Made by a program: the position numbers and the translations under genes. This document shows positions 48,176-59,147 of a stretch of DNA of 64,000 bases, piece by piece (positions within the stretch are counted from its first letter, which is position 1; every line of letters begins with the position of its first letter). The stretch covers positions 4,695,931-4,759,930 of the forward strand of contig CM025854.1 in assembly GCA_003952965.2 (NCBI GenBank). Reading direction: 5' to 3'. The notes under the pieces were generated by a model. That model was not told the origin of the DNA. It searched no databases and was given only the letters and a program-made list of their open reading frames with translations. The stretch comes from Morella rubra. Lineage: Eukaryota > Streptophyta > Magnoliopsida > Fagales > Myricaceae.

Positions 48176-48904
48176 GAAATCATTTCTACTGAGGATCATC
48201 AATATTTCTCCCATGTCACCGAATTTAAAATAATCAGTTGTCCAGACCTTGGAACTCATCAAAGCCTATTTATCACAAAAATGCAGATACCCAATGAGGA
48301 ATTTTTCTATCCTTCGATTTCACAGAAGATCATTCACATGCCTATTCCTTGAGCTCCAAATTGAAAACAATCAATTTCTCATACCTCAAATAGATAGAAC
48401 CATATTTATCAAAGAAGTATGTATACTTTCAACATATTACCTCGTCAAGTTCCCACATACCTTTTTGTGCAGCATACTTTGGTCAATGTACCTCGAACAA
48501 TATCTAACTTCCTCATATTCTATCTCATATATCAATCTAGATTCTAAACTTCATCACGCCAAAATCATCTAATCATATTCCCAGGCATCACATTACTCGA
48601 ATTCAAATTGGAGCTTTAGATGCCAATAAATTGAGTCTTAAACAATGATCAATATATAGAACTTATAATTAAATTAAGGTTAGGCCAACATTATCACACA
48701 GAATAATCTTTTCAAATCTAAAAAAATTCTTCGATCCTCGTTCACCTTATCACGCAAAATCAGTATGTCTAATCACTGCCCACAACTTCAGCCAATGCAG
48801 ATTCTTTCTATCCTAAACCTCATAAAAGATAGGTCTTATTGGATTTCCACTATCATATATCTATTCCTCGAGAAATGAAAGTTGTGTCATTCTTAAAAGT
48901 GGGT

Positions 48905-50000
48905 ATCCTACAAAAATACGCTAAAATTAAACAAAAAGAAACAAAATACAGAACTGAACAAAAAGACCACAAATATAAAACAACAACAAAAGAGAGAATA
49001 GAAAAATAACAAAATATCAGCAATAAAAAGGTACAAAGTTTCAAAAGGTTAAAATCTAAAAACAAAAAAGTTACACAAAGAAGGAAAAAAACAAGCAGGA
49101 AATAAAGGTTCCAGTTTGTGAAAATGCATAAAATCAAAAAACAAATAGAACATTAAAAAAAATAATCTTTTGTTATGTATTCTAAAAGAACATTAAAAAA
49201 ACAGCAAAGCAAAAAAGTAAATAGAAAAAAAAAACATATTAACCAGCAAATAAAGAGTGACAACTAAAAATATAATAGAAAAAAAAACATCCTGCAAATA
49301 AAGGGATGCTAATTTTGAAAACCTTAAAATGAAAAAAACAATAAAATGCTTACTTTCACAACCCAAAAAGAACATAAGTGCAACAAAAAGAAAAAGTAAA
49401 AAAAAAATTCAAATCAGCAAATGAACGGGTACAATTTGGGAAAATGCATGAAATCCAAAAAAATAAAAAAAAATAAAAATTGCATAACTGAAATTAAATG
49501 AAAATACCACATAAAGTAAGAATACAAAACAGAGTATTGAACAAAAAAAAGGTAAATTAAAAAAATATACTAAAAGTACGTATCCTAAGAAAGTACATTA
49601 GAAGTAAAAAGAAAACAAAAATATTATTCAAAACTGAAATGTACTTTAAAGAAATAATAAAAAAATAATATTGAAAGAAAAAAAGTAAACAGAGAAAGAA
49701 AAAAATATTACTAATCACCAAATAAAGGGTTACTTATCATTTTTATTTTTTTGAATTTGCACTACAAATTTGGATCGAGGCATAAAAAAGAAATGAGTTC
49801 CACAACAAAAATTAATGAAACGTAGGCTAAAACTAAACTAAAAGAAACATAATTCAAAACCGAACTCAAAAGATCATAAGTAAAACAAAACAACAAAATA
49901 TCAGCAAATAAAAAGATACAAATTTTCAAAAGGTTAAAATCCAAAAACAAAAAATTGACGCAAAGAAGAAAAAAACTATCAAGCAGCAAATAAAAGGTTG
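48905..50000. repeat. A-rich direct duplication, about 0.9-kb period
   Basis: The strings TTCAAAAGGTTAAAAT and CAAAATATCAGCAA(A)TAAAA, each followed by CAAAAA-type words, occur at about 48950-49110 and again at 49858-50000. Shorter CAGCAAATAAAG/GAAATAAAGG words recur between them. The plus strand is mostly A with few T or G. No coding potential in either strand beyond low-complexity frames. Confidence 0.6.
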
Positions 50001-50136
50001 GATTTACATTCCTTTATTTTTTGGTTGTTGTTGTTTTTTTTTTCTATTATCTTTTTCGTTGACCTCTTTATTTATTGATTAATATGCTTTTTTTCTTTAA
50101 AGTTCTTTTTATATTATATTTTTAAAGTTGATTTAA

Positions 50137-52600
50137 TTTCACACGTTGGTGCTAATGAGGAAAGGTTAACCCCAAAGTGGTACAAGGAACATGGTAATCA
50201 TATTTCATACTATTATTATTTTTACTCTTCTTTCATAGTTGCTTTGGATGTGCATGGTGTTTGCTGATTGGAATCTCTACTGCCGATGTGTTTCTTCTCA
50301 ATTTAAGAGTTTATTTTGGAATCCCGGTCTCTTCTGTAGAAATTGAATTAGTTCTTGGAACTCAGGTCAAGTCGGCTGACGTGAAGCGTAAGACACTATT
50401 AACAGCGGCTGGGGAGACTATTAGTTACAAGATTCTCATTGTTGCTACAGGTGCTCAGGTATTGGAACTAATCTTTAATTGGCTAATACTTCTTGCGCTT
50501 TTAATATTTTGTTAGTCTTATTGCTACAGGTTAGTTTACCTTTCGTACCAATAAGGGACGCATTTTTCCTCTGTGAAGTGTCAGATTTGTGCAGGATATT
50601 GTTTGCCATCGGGTTTGGGTACTGGTGGATGAGCAATATCACTTCCCTTGGACAAATATTTGGAGTTGGAATCAGAGGATGTCCAAGACGCCTAGACCTA
50701 TTCAAACACAAATGAAGTTGTTTGTTCTTTTTTGTTTTTTCCTTCCTATTTCTTTTCAATTTGCTTGTGCTATGATTTCAATTTTGGTCCTCATAATAAA
50801 TGAGACATGATCCTAAGGTTAAAAGAAACTTGTTATGATTTTATCAAGATAGAATTCTTTTAATGGTGTGTGAGATATCAAATAGTGAAAAGTTCCATAT
50901 GGTAACAGGAAGGGCTTTCTGTCCTTAACTGATCGTCTGATGTGAATGTAGGCTTTGAAGCTTGAAGAATTTGGAGTGAGTGGATCAAATGCTGCAAATG
51001 TGTGCTATTTACGAGATTTGGCCGATGCAAATAGGCTTGTTGATGCAATGCAATCCTGTCCTGGGGGAAATGCCGTTGTCATTGGCAGTGGCTACACTGG
51101 AATGGAGTGTGCTGCATGTTTGGTGATGAATAAATTAAATGTAACCATGATTTTCCCAGAAGAACATTGCAGTAAGTACTGCTCTTGTGTTTGTTGTTTT
51201 TTTTTTTTTTTCTTTCTTTCTCTAGCTTGAACCAGGTAACCTGCTTTACTGGGTAAATTTTCCGTGGGATAGTTGAAACTATTGTTGAATTTATTCTTAT
51301 TCATTTTTCATCTTGTGGAATATAATCTTATTCTTTGTTGGCGTATCTTTTTCATTAAGATCACTGGATTCTTACCCGATGTTCTATTTTCTTCCTTTGT
51401 TTTTTGTTGGTACAGTGGCTCGTTTATTTACTGCCAAGATGGCAAATTATTACAAAGGCTTTTATAAGTCCAAAGGAGTAACTTTCATTAAAGGAACTGT
51501 CTTGTCTTCATTCGATATGGACCCTAACGGAAAGGTCAATCTTACACTGCTTTGAGAGGATCTCTTTTGGGTTGTTTATTATATGGCTAGGTGAACCAGA
51601 AGTCACCTGTGAGGAGATTGATACCTTTAGCGATTTTCATATTCCAAATTAAGGAAACTGGCTTCAACTAACCAGATAAGGATGTGTATGTCCAGTTTGA
51701 AGTTGCAAGGATGATGATGAGGATGTTGTAGGATAAGGATGACAATAATACCAATTATCGGAGAAGTGCTTTTCCTTTCTATTTGTTCAGAAGATACGAC
51801 ATTTTGTTTTTAATTGATGTTGTGCGCTGTTAGATCCCAAAGGACCCATCAACTCTTTTACAGGTTATTGCTGTTAATCTCAAAGATGTAACTAAGCTAC
51901 CTGCCGACATGGTTGTTGCGGGAATAGGAATCCGTCCAAACACAAGCTTATTTGAAGGCCAACTAACTTTGGAGAAGGGTGGAATCAAAGTGAATGGAAA
52001 GATGCAGTCGAGCAACAGCACTGTCTATGCAGTCGGGGATGTTGCATCCTTTCCACTTAAACTATTTGGCGAGAGCCGTAGGCTTGAACATGTGACGCAG
52101 CTCGAAAATTTGCAAGACATGCTGTTGCTGCAATAATGGAACCGGAAAAAGCTGGTGAGTTTTGACTACTTGCCTTTCTTTTACTCCAGAGTCTTTACGA
52201 TGTCTTGGCAGTTTTATGGGGACAGTGTGGGGGAGGTAGTCTACTATGGAGATTACTCGGGAAGTACAACTGGGGCCTACTGGGTAAGCATGTGTCACCT
52301 CGTTGGGGCATTCCTTGAAGGTGGAACCAAAGACGAGTACGAGGCTATAGCCAAGGCCACGAGGCTGCAGCCAGCAAGTGAAGACATTGGTGAGTTGGAA
52401 AGACAGGGTTTGGGCTTTGCATTGGCAGTCAGTCAGAACCCACTGCCATCACCATCACCATCACCACCTGTCGATGTTACTGTTTCTGGTCTTGTTCTGG
52501 AAAAACCAATATATGCTTTGCATGCTGCAGCTGGTGTTGTTCTGGCTGCTTCAATAGCAGCATTTGCCTAATGGTATGGGAGGAGGCGCAGAAGGTGGTG
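50137..52600 (+). pseudogene. Monodehydroascorbate reductase, 3' half (exons 3'-7), frameshifted
   Basis: Homology starts abruptly inside exon 3 (to 50193) and continues with a second exon 4 (50340-50458). It then continues with exon 5 (50952-51171, NAD-binding GSGYTGMECA), exon 6 (51416-51534) and exon 7 (from 51864, including GIGIRPNTSLFEGQ and the FAD motif VYAVGDVASFP). Near 52094 the family sequence GTG-GAC is read GTGAC: one G is missing, so the frame shifts and stops at TAA 52134-52136. The original frame resumes open at once (GEFDYLPFFYSRVF) and runs to TAA 52569-52571. Just after that stop the bases still encode WYGRRRRRW followed by TGA, the basic tail of the peroxisomal-membrane type. 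Thus there is a frameshift plus a Tyr-to-stop change. No promoter, exon 1 or exon 2 accompanies this copy. Confidence 0.85.
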
Positions 52601-54950
52601 AGAATCCGTTTTGGTGGTGGCGATGGCTGTGATGAGAAACTGTTTTGGTGGAGCTGGCGATATTGCTTGCTGATTTAAATCTGTATAACCATGTTGTACC
52701 ATTAGGAAATTTTAATTCCTTGATCAAAGATGATCATTCTTGTTCCACGTAAGAATGGCTCCACCGTATTCTTAAATACAGAATAATATCCTGATATAAA
52801 TTTTTCTTTTCGGCAACTCAAATCTTGATATAAATTTCCTATCTACTTCGTTTCTGAATCCGAGGCGAAGAAAAAAAGAACACGTATGGTATGAAGTGCC
52901 AGTCTGTAATAGGTGGAAATCAAAAGATATAGAGGATTTTGAGTATTTATTAATGATCATGATCTAATATAAACTGAGGTTTTGTTGTTTTGACGTAAAA
53001 CACTTTTTAATATAAACTGCTGTCAAGTGTTAATATATAAGAAAACAGTGGCCCTAATTAAGTCCCCAAGTTTTCCAATTGGACATGTTCTTTACTCTTT
53101 AGTGCTTTTGTCAAGCACACTTGATCATTTGCTCATAGGCCTTTGTGTGTAGGTTATATGTGCCGTAGTTCAAGACTTGATAGGGTAGTTGATCCAATCT
53201 GCAACAGTTTGGTCTTGCTGGTGATTTTTCTGATCTTCTGATCAATCGACGCCCTTTTTTTTTCGGGTCGTGAAGAATGTTGCTCATGTCAATACATATC
53301 AACAGCACCCTTGCTTAAACTGAAAGTTCCTGTTTACCATATTTTCAGGCCATGAAGGAGAGAATAAGCAATCTCGCCCGGAGTTTAGGAATGCCACAAA
53401 GGCCTCCCGCCATGGAAGGAAATGTTTCTGGCCATTGTGAATATTTGCTAATTTCGAAAACCATGATAGTAGGGGAAGAAAGAAAAGAACACCCATGGCC
53501 CCTGTTATAAAGTGCCTCTTGCTGAAAAGGGAAAGGATTTCGAGTAATTAAGTGGAAAATATTATATTAAAACTATCATTAGATGGCAATGAAAATATTT
53601 CCTAAAAATTCATTTTTCTAGTTTTGGTCAAAATCAAAAGTTTGCCATGCGAACCGAATTCATCTTCGTCGAGCGTAAAAGTTTTCTAGCCCATGTACTC
53701 TGTTTTGAATCATCAGGAAAACCTTTTTTCGAATTAATTATTCCGTTTTCATCTTTGAACGGTAAAAGTTTTATATTTTCTGTTAACTGTAATTTTTTTT
53801 TTCCTAAGCCTATAAATTTTTTTCAAACTTCCAAACATCAAAAATTAGGTGTTCGAATTCTATTGGCTCATGAAGTATTACTTTGATCATGTCCTGGTGC
53901 ATGCAGTCAATTCACTTGGAGTAAAGGTGACGTGTTATTGGGAGCTCTGTAGTAATTAGGCAATAATTAAGTAGCTTTTGGGTTCCCCATAAATAGTCAT
54001 TAGCATAATTGTTAGGCTATGCCGCTGAGGGGTAATAATTTAGTTTTATTGTAATACCATGCCTCTTAATTGCCTCAGTTCACTTATTTACATTAACGTA
54101 AAGTAATTCTGCCATCTAATTTAACAAAATTAGGCCTTTTTTGGTCAGATTGAAGTTAGAGCATTAGCATATTTGAGTTTCTTGTCTGAAAATTATTCTA
54201 ATAAATTAAAGCTAAAAAGAGGAAAAAGGAAAAAAAAAATGTTTTTGTGAGCCGTCCGATCTGTTTTAAGTCCAGCTGGCCTATCTTTACCCATAAACTT
54301 ATTAACTACTACTCCAGCGGAAGGTTTACAAGGGACGAAGAGCCAATTAGTTCCATGCAAAACCCTATTCTGAACAGAAGCGGTGTCCCACTTAGCCGCA
54401 ACCGGACCCTCAAAACCCTCGTTAGTTCCTTATAAGGCTATAAATTTCTTCGTTAAGCAGAATCCAAATCACTGAAAGTTGACAAACTTAAGGTCTATAG
54501 CTGAGGAAGAATCAGTATCAGATTAGTCGGACTCATTAAACATTTACACAGAATCACTATGTGGGGTCTTTTATACGGGGTCTGAATGATAGAGGAATGC
54601 ATTATTGCTCTTTTCTTCTGTTTTTTTTATTCGTTTTTTGTTTCTCAGAAAAAGGATATATTTTAGAGTATAAAAAGAGATGGCAATGATTACGCGATTT
54701 TAAAAAATATCATTCTCAATGGCAAAACTAAACAGTCTTTCGAAATTTCTTGCTTTTGTATGAAGTTGAATCAACTGAGTTTGTAATATGCCCCTGGACT
54801 CGACATTGTTACAACTTACAAGGTTACCATGTAGCCAAAATCTTCGTTAATACCTACAAAAGTATCTTCATACCCTGTTGCAGTCATCAAAAGTTGGCAA
54901 AAGATAACGATTAACGGTTATAAAGATTTTGTTCTCTAGATGTAACGTAA
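52601..54950. other. MDHAR 3' flank and intergenic, no gene recognised
   Basis: The part up to about 53920 is the better-preserved partner of 43540-45765. The rest is AT-rich with no supported exon. No mobile-element boundary could be established. Confidence 0.5.
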
Positions 54951-55022
54951 GGGCATTTGGTCTAGTGGTATGATTCTCGCTTTGGGTGCGAGAGGTCCCG
55001 AGTTCGATTCTCGGAATGCCCC
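54951..55022 (+). tRNA. tRNA-Pro (anticodon TGG)
   Basis: A complete cloverleaf can be drawn: acceptor stem GGGCATT pairing with AATGCCC, D arm TGGTCTAGTGGTATGA, anticodon stem TCTCGC/GCGAGA with loop TTTGGGT (anticodon TGG), and T arm TCCCGAGTTCGATTCTCGGA. Internal promoter boxes (A box TGGTCTAGTGG, B box GGTTCGAATCC-like GAGTTCGATTC) are present. It is 72 nt with no intron and CCA not encoded, as usual in plants. It lies on the same strand about 180 bases before the L12 start codon. Confidence 0.95.
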
Positions 55023-55203
55023 CAGTTATCTCCATCCCGAGCTATTTTAGCGTTTTGGAAGGGCAATATTATCAATCAAAATGACAAAAACAAGCTTCTC
55101 CTACCATTCTCTCCCGAGCCCGTCCCTTCCTTATCCTATCCTTTTCTTTTCTTTTCTTCAACTCTCTCCCCCTCTCTCTGTGTCTGTGTCTCCAAGAAAA
55201 GAA

Positions 55204-55770
55204 ATGGCAAGCACTCTCTCCACGCTTACCCTCCGGTGCCCCATTTACCCTACGCCCTCGACCTCCCTTTATCCTGCGCTAACCCCCAAACCCACTCTCC
55301 TCCATTTCCCGTCCATCTCTACTACCAACGTCACCCAGCGTTGCACACACGTCCGTCCTATCTCTGCCGTGTCCGCCCCCGAGAAGATCGAGAAGCTCGG
55401 CGCAGACATCTCCGGCCTTACCTTGGAGGAGGCCAGAATTTTAGTCGACTACCTCCAGGAGAAGCTTGGCGTCTCCGCTGCGTCCTTCGCCCCCGCCGCT
55501 GTAGCCGCAGCACCAGGAGTCGCCGCCGGAGACGCCCCCGCGGCCGTAGAGGAGAAGACCGAGTTCGACGTGTTGATCGAGGAAGTCCCCAGCAGCTCGA
55601 GGATCTCGGTGATCAAGGCGGTGAGGGCGTTGACGAGCTTGGCGTTGAAGGAGGCTAAGGAGCTTATCGAAGGGTTGCCCAAGAAGTTCAAGGAAGGCGT
55701 TTCTAAGGACGAAGCCGAGGAGGCCAAGAAGCAGCTCGAGGAGGCTGGGGCTAAGATCGCTATTATCTGA
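55204..55770 (+). CDS. RPL12: 50S ribosomal protein L12, chloroplastic (bL12c)
   Basis: This is the multimeric stalk protein of the plastid ribosome that recruits translation factors. It is an intronless frame of 188 residues. The first about 57 residues are Ser/Thr/Pro-rich and hydroxylated, a plastid transit peptide. Residues about 60-97 form the N-terminal dimerisation domain ([20 protein letters not shown]). An Ala/Pro-rich hinge (about 98-115) follows, then the conserved C-terminal domain ([12 protein letters not shown] ... [20 protein letters not shown] ... AGAKIAII). An in-frame ATG at 55081 would add 41 residues, but that stretch is pyrimidine-rich leader sequence and [10 protein letters not shown] is the better start. 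GC content is much higher than in the surroundings, as is common for such intronless plastid protein genes. Confidence 0.95.
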   Translation: MASTLSTLTLRCPIYPTPSTSLYPALTPKPTLLHFPSISTTNVTQRCTHVRPISAVSAPEKIEKLGADISGLTLEEARILVDYLQEKLGVSAASFAPAAVAAAPGVAAGDAPAAVEEKTEFDVLIEEVPSSSRISVIKAVRALTSLALKEAKELIEGLPKKFKEGVSKDEAEEAKKQLEEAGAKIAII

Positions 55771-56720
55771 ATCTGTGTGTTATCTTTTCGAAAAACTTGG
55801 AGATTAGTTGGTAATTATGTTGTTAGTTGGGCGGTATAGCGATTGATTTTTGTTCTCAATTGAATGGAATTTCACAATGTAATGAAACTGAATTCTGCTT
55901 TCTGAATGTTCGTGTCCTCACTCACCGTCTTTAGTTGCCCTTGCTGTGTTTGTTGATTTGCGTAGGAGACAAAGGTAAGGAATTTATGATAATGAAATGT
56001 ATGTTATGGGCTTAGTTTCCATGTTTGCCCTGCGTAGCAAGCAACCTACAAGTAGCAAGATTGTTATAAAAGTATATATTTGATCTTGGAGATTAAAGAT
56101 AAACTTGCACTAAGCTTCTCAGGGTCAAATTTGGTTGTTTTGATGAGGATTTGATGTTGGGAGCTAAGTTTATTACAATAGAAGAGATTACTATGTTCTT
56201 ATTACATCTTGCTTGTTAGGATAAATTGTACTTGTATTAATGGGGATTTGAAGTTGGGTGCCAAGTTTAAGCCAGCCGAGGAGCAATTTTTTTTTCCTCT
56301 TTCTTTTTGCTTGCACGAGTTCAGCATTTTTCTCTTGGTAGTAGTTCATCTCTGTTGAGCATATAGTGCTATGCTTGGACTAGAACAACCCAAGAGTTCT
56401 CAATAGGCCTATGTGCGCGCAGATATTAATGGTTGGATTTACCACCAGATAATCAAGAATGGACTAAAAGTATTAACATATTGTTTGCATTTTTGTATTT
56501 TCAAAGTATTATCCAGCTGTTTAAACACCATAATAATAAGAAAAAAAAGGAGAGGAGTAAGAAATGCTTGGATGAAAAACTCAAGAAAAAATACAATGGT
56601 TTTTCTTTTTTAACCAATGATATCTAAATCTCTAATATAGCCCAGCTGAGATCCACTTTAAGCACAAGCAATTCCCCTAGCACTGTGATTCCAGTTATTC
56701 GTTTTTTTTAATAATTATTT
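55771..56720. other. 3' region of L12 gene and intergenic
   Basis: Contains the L12 3' untranslated region and then AT-rich sequence with no supported gene. It ends at the 9-bp target duplication of the following element (56712-56720). Confidence 0.5.
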
Positions 56721-57957
56721 GGTTTAATTACACTCAAGGTTCCGTGGTATTGGGTTGTAACAAAATAGGTACTGTAGTATCACTTTCTACGAATCAATTC
56801 TTAGGATCCTCTCTTTTGTTAAAAATTAGTCTCTCCGTCAACTCAGCGTCAGTCTACTAACGGAGGATGCTGACCAGTCGAATTTTTTTACACGTCAGCG
56901 CGAATAAGAGCTTGACATGTGCCCCACTAATCCACAGCAAAAACATATAATTTTTCCCCATTTCTATTTCCAACTCAACAAATACTTCACACTTAAAAAC
57001 CAAAGCCAAAATGAAACTGAATAACACCAGCCCGATACTTCACCAAAAATTCCCAAGTCACTTCTAACCTAGATCGAACTCCAAAGGATTCCGGTGCAAC
57101 GTCCCAGTCCAACGTCATCGGCGTCTCAATTCAACATCGTCGTCCCAAGCCGTGCATCGTCGTCGTCCCCAGTGTAAGGTGGTCATCCAAGTGCAGCGTC
57201 TTCGTCCCCTCGCGTACTCCAAACACTGTAATAGCATCTGCGACTTGGTAAAGTTAAAGATTAATTCTAAATGCAAAGTATTGTAATCATTGGCGTGGAA
57301 AGAATACTGGTATTATTTATTCTATTTTTTTTCCCAGCAATTCTGTCTATAAAGTGATAGAACTATAGCGATTAATGTCCATAAAGTTAGAGATCAATGT
57401 TATAGGCGTTGACATTTTGATGCGATAGTCAGTGACCCCCTTTTCGTTGCTTTGCTTGGATTTCACCTTTGGGATAGCCTAAGAGGGAAATTTAAATGCA
57501 GGATCAAAGAACTCCTGCTTTACTCCTACTATTAATCAAAAGGGAAACGTAATGGTCTATGCGGTCCTGAAATTCGTCAAAGGTCAATGATGACTAAGAA
57601 TTACTTATTGGGCGAAGGAAGAAAACCCAAACTGAGCAAACTGAAGCCAAAAAAATGAGGCAACGATGTAGAGATGAAGAGCCTGCATTTTCGTATTAAT
57701 GTATTCGTTGGATTTTCGGAAGTTAAGATTTCTGTGACTTCAGCTATGGGTATTGATGGGAAAGGGTGGGGTTTTAATTTTTTTTTTAAACTGTTAACAT
57801 ATTTTTTTGATTTTGTTTTTTTTAAGTAGACGTGAGTTGACGGAATGATTAATTTTTAACAAAAATGATAATCTTAAAGATTGATTTATAGAAAATGATA
57901 TTTTAAAGATTATTTTGTCACAACCCTATACTACAGGACTCTGAGTGTAATTAAGCT
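56721..57957. mobile_element. Mutator-like non-autonomous element with long terminal inverted repeats
   Basis: The ends match as inverted repeats for about 130 bases: the left begins GGTTTAATTACACTC and the reverse-complemented right end begins AGCTTAATTACACTC. Both continue through GGGTTGT-ACAAAATA, AATCAAT and TTGTTAAAAATTA to CCGTCAACTC. The element is flanked by an exact 9-bp duplication TAATTATTT at 56712-56720 and 57958-57966. Long inverted repeats and a 9-bp duplication are the signature of Mutator-like elements. The 1-kb interior has no transposase and includes a more GC-rich stretch with repeated CGTCGTC/CAACGTC words (about 57090-57210) that could be captured host sequence. Confidence 0.85.
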
Positions 57958-57966
57958 TAATTATTT

Positions 57967-58380
57967 TCAATTTGAAGAGATTAATTTTTTTTTAATAAAA
58001 AAAATATGATTAAAATGGTGGTAGACATTAGACAATACAAAAGTTGGCACTGACCGTGTAAAGACTCGTTAGACCAGCTTCTAGACATAAGGGCTCACGG
58101 TCCATTATATAAAACAATTCGGACAGAAAGTCCATGAGCCGGAATAGAACCAAACACTCAACCTGGGCCGAAGACAACAATACTCGCTCACGATCTCGTG
58201 AGCACGTCTGACTAGACGACTACCGTTATTTTTTCTTCCGAGCTTTTCTCCTGCCATTGGAAATTTGCCCCTCGAACAGTCCCAGACTCCCAGTCCCAGC
58301 CGAAACCACATGGGTTGTCACGTGCTCTATATTACTAAAGAAACGGTTGCGTTTCGGTTAAGGAAAATTGTTATCCCGGA
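57967..58380. other. Intergenic, upstream of the LYR gene
   Basis: No gene is recognised; this is the presumed promoter of the LYR-motif gene. Confidence 0.45.
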
Positions 58381-58399
58381 TTACCGGACGGCTGGGTGT

Positions 58400-59147
58400 A
58401 TTCGAGTAAGGCCACAGAAGGCATCAGACGGTAGCTGGTCTTTGGGTGTAGCTCGTCGAAGGGTTCTGTAGTGGCCGGCGAATGGTCTTCGGTGGTACGC
58501 GAAGGGTTTGCGGTGGCCGGAGAAGCTGTTGAGTGGCCGAAATTTTGAAAATCTCCGTCACGGTGAAGGTAATTATCATTGGTTTGCTGAAGACAGTTTA
58601 TCAGGGTTTCGTTTAATGTTTGTTTGAATTTGGTATTTGACAGGGGAGATTAATGAATTTATTAGCTATTCAGAAGTTGGTTAAATGGCGAGCATGTAAT
58701 TGTGTGACCGCAGAACATAACAGCGTGTGTCATAATAAACACTGGATTTAGTGGCTTGGGGTAGGGTTCGTATCTTCTTTTTGATATAGGAAAGAAGATT
58801 GCCTTTGAAAAATAGATGACCAGAAAATTACAGCACATTAAACTTTTTTGCCTTTGATAACGCAGTCCGGAGACATGGCAAAAGGTCTGGTATGGGCAAC
58901 AGCTGAGGATTTGGCAAGGAACAGGGGCCGAGTTCTCTCTCTTTATCGCCAGCTAATGCGGAGCCTTAGCTCCCCAATTCTGCCAATGACTTTAGCAGCA
59001 AGACTCGCTAAGAAGGCCGAGGTTCGTGCTATTTTCATGCTAGGTTCCGAGGAGAGATCCCTGCACAACATTGAGGACCTTATAGACACTGCTGAGTACT
59101 CTCTTTCCCTTCTAAGAAGAGGGGAAATCCCCAAATACATACAATGA
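58400..59147 (+). CDS. LYR-motif-containing mitochondrial protein
   Basis: This is a small protein of the complex-1 LYR family, adaptors that dock the Fe-S cluster assembly machinery or act in respiratory-complex assembly in mitochondria. The coding exon 58875-59147 gives 90 residues beginning MAKGLVWATAEDLARN. The LYR tripeptide sits in RVLSLYRQLMRSL, followed by the conserved phenylalanine in VRAIFMLG and a C-terminal helix ending RRGEIPKYIQ. A 5' untranslated exon ends at 58568 and its intron runs 58569-58865; an in-frame stop upstream rules out an N-terminal extension. The sequence recalls the Arabidopsis EMB1793 protein, which is inference from memory. The transcript start is approximate. 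Confidence 0.85.

Larger units (their letters stand above)
47245..50136. other. AT-rich spacer between MDHAR halves
   Basis: No gene is recognised. It contains the second inverted-repeat arm (47917-48175), two diverged direct copies of a CACTGCC...TTCTTTCTATCCT block (about 47345-47475 and 48750-48900), and an A-rich direct duplication (48905-49110 and 49818-50000). The region 47740-50090 is the source or partner of the inverted scrambled copy at 40080-42960. Confidence 0.6.

Noticed and set aside
55081-55203. Upstream in-frame ATG extending the L12 protein by 41 residues
   Set aside because: The extension is pyrimidine-rich leader-like sequence; the internal [10 protein letters not shown] start gives a normal transit peptide and length.
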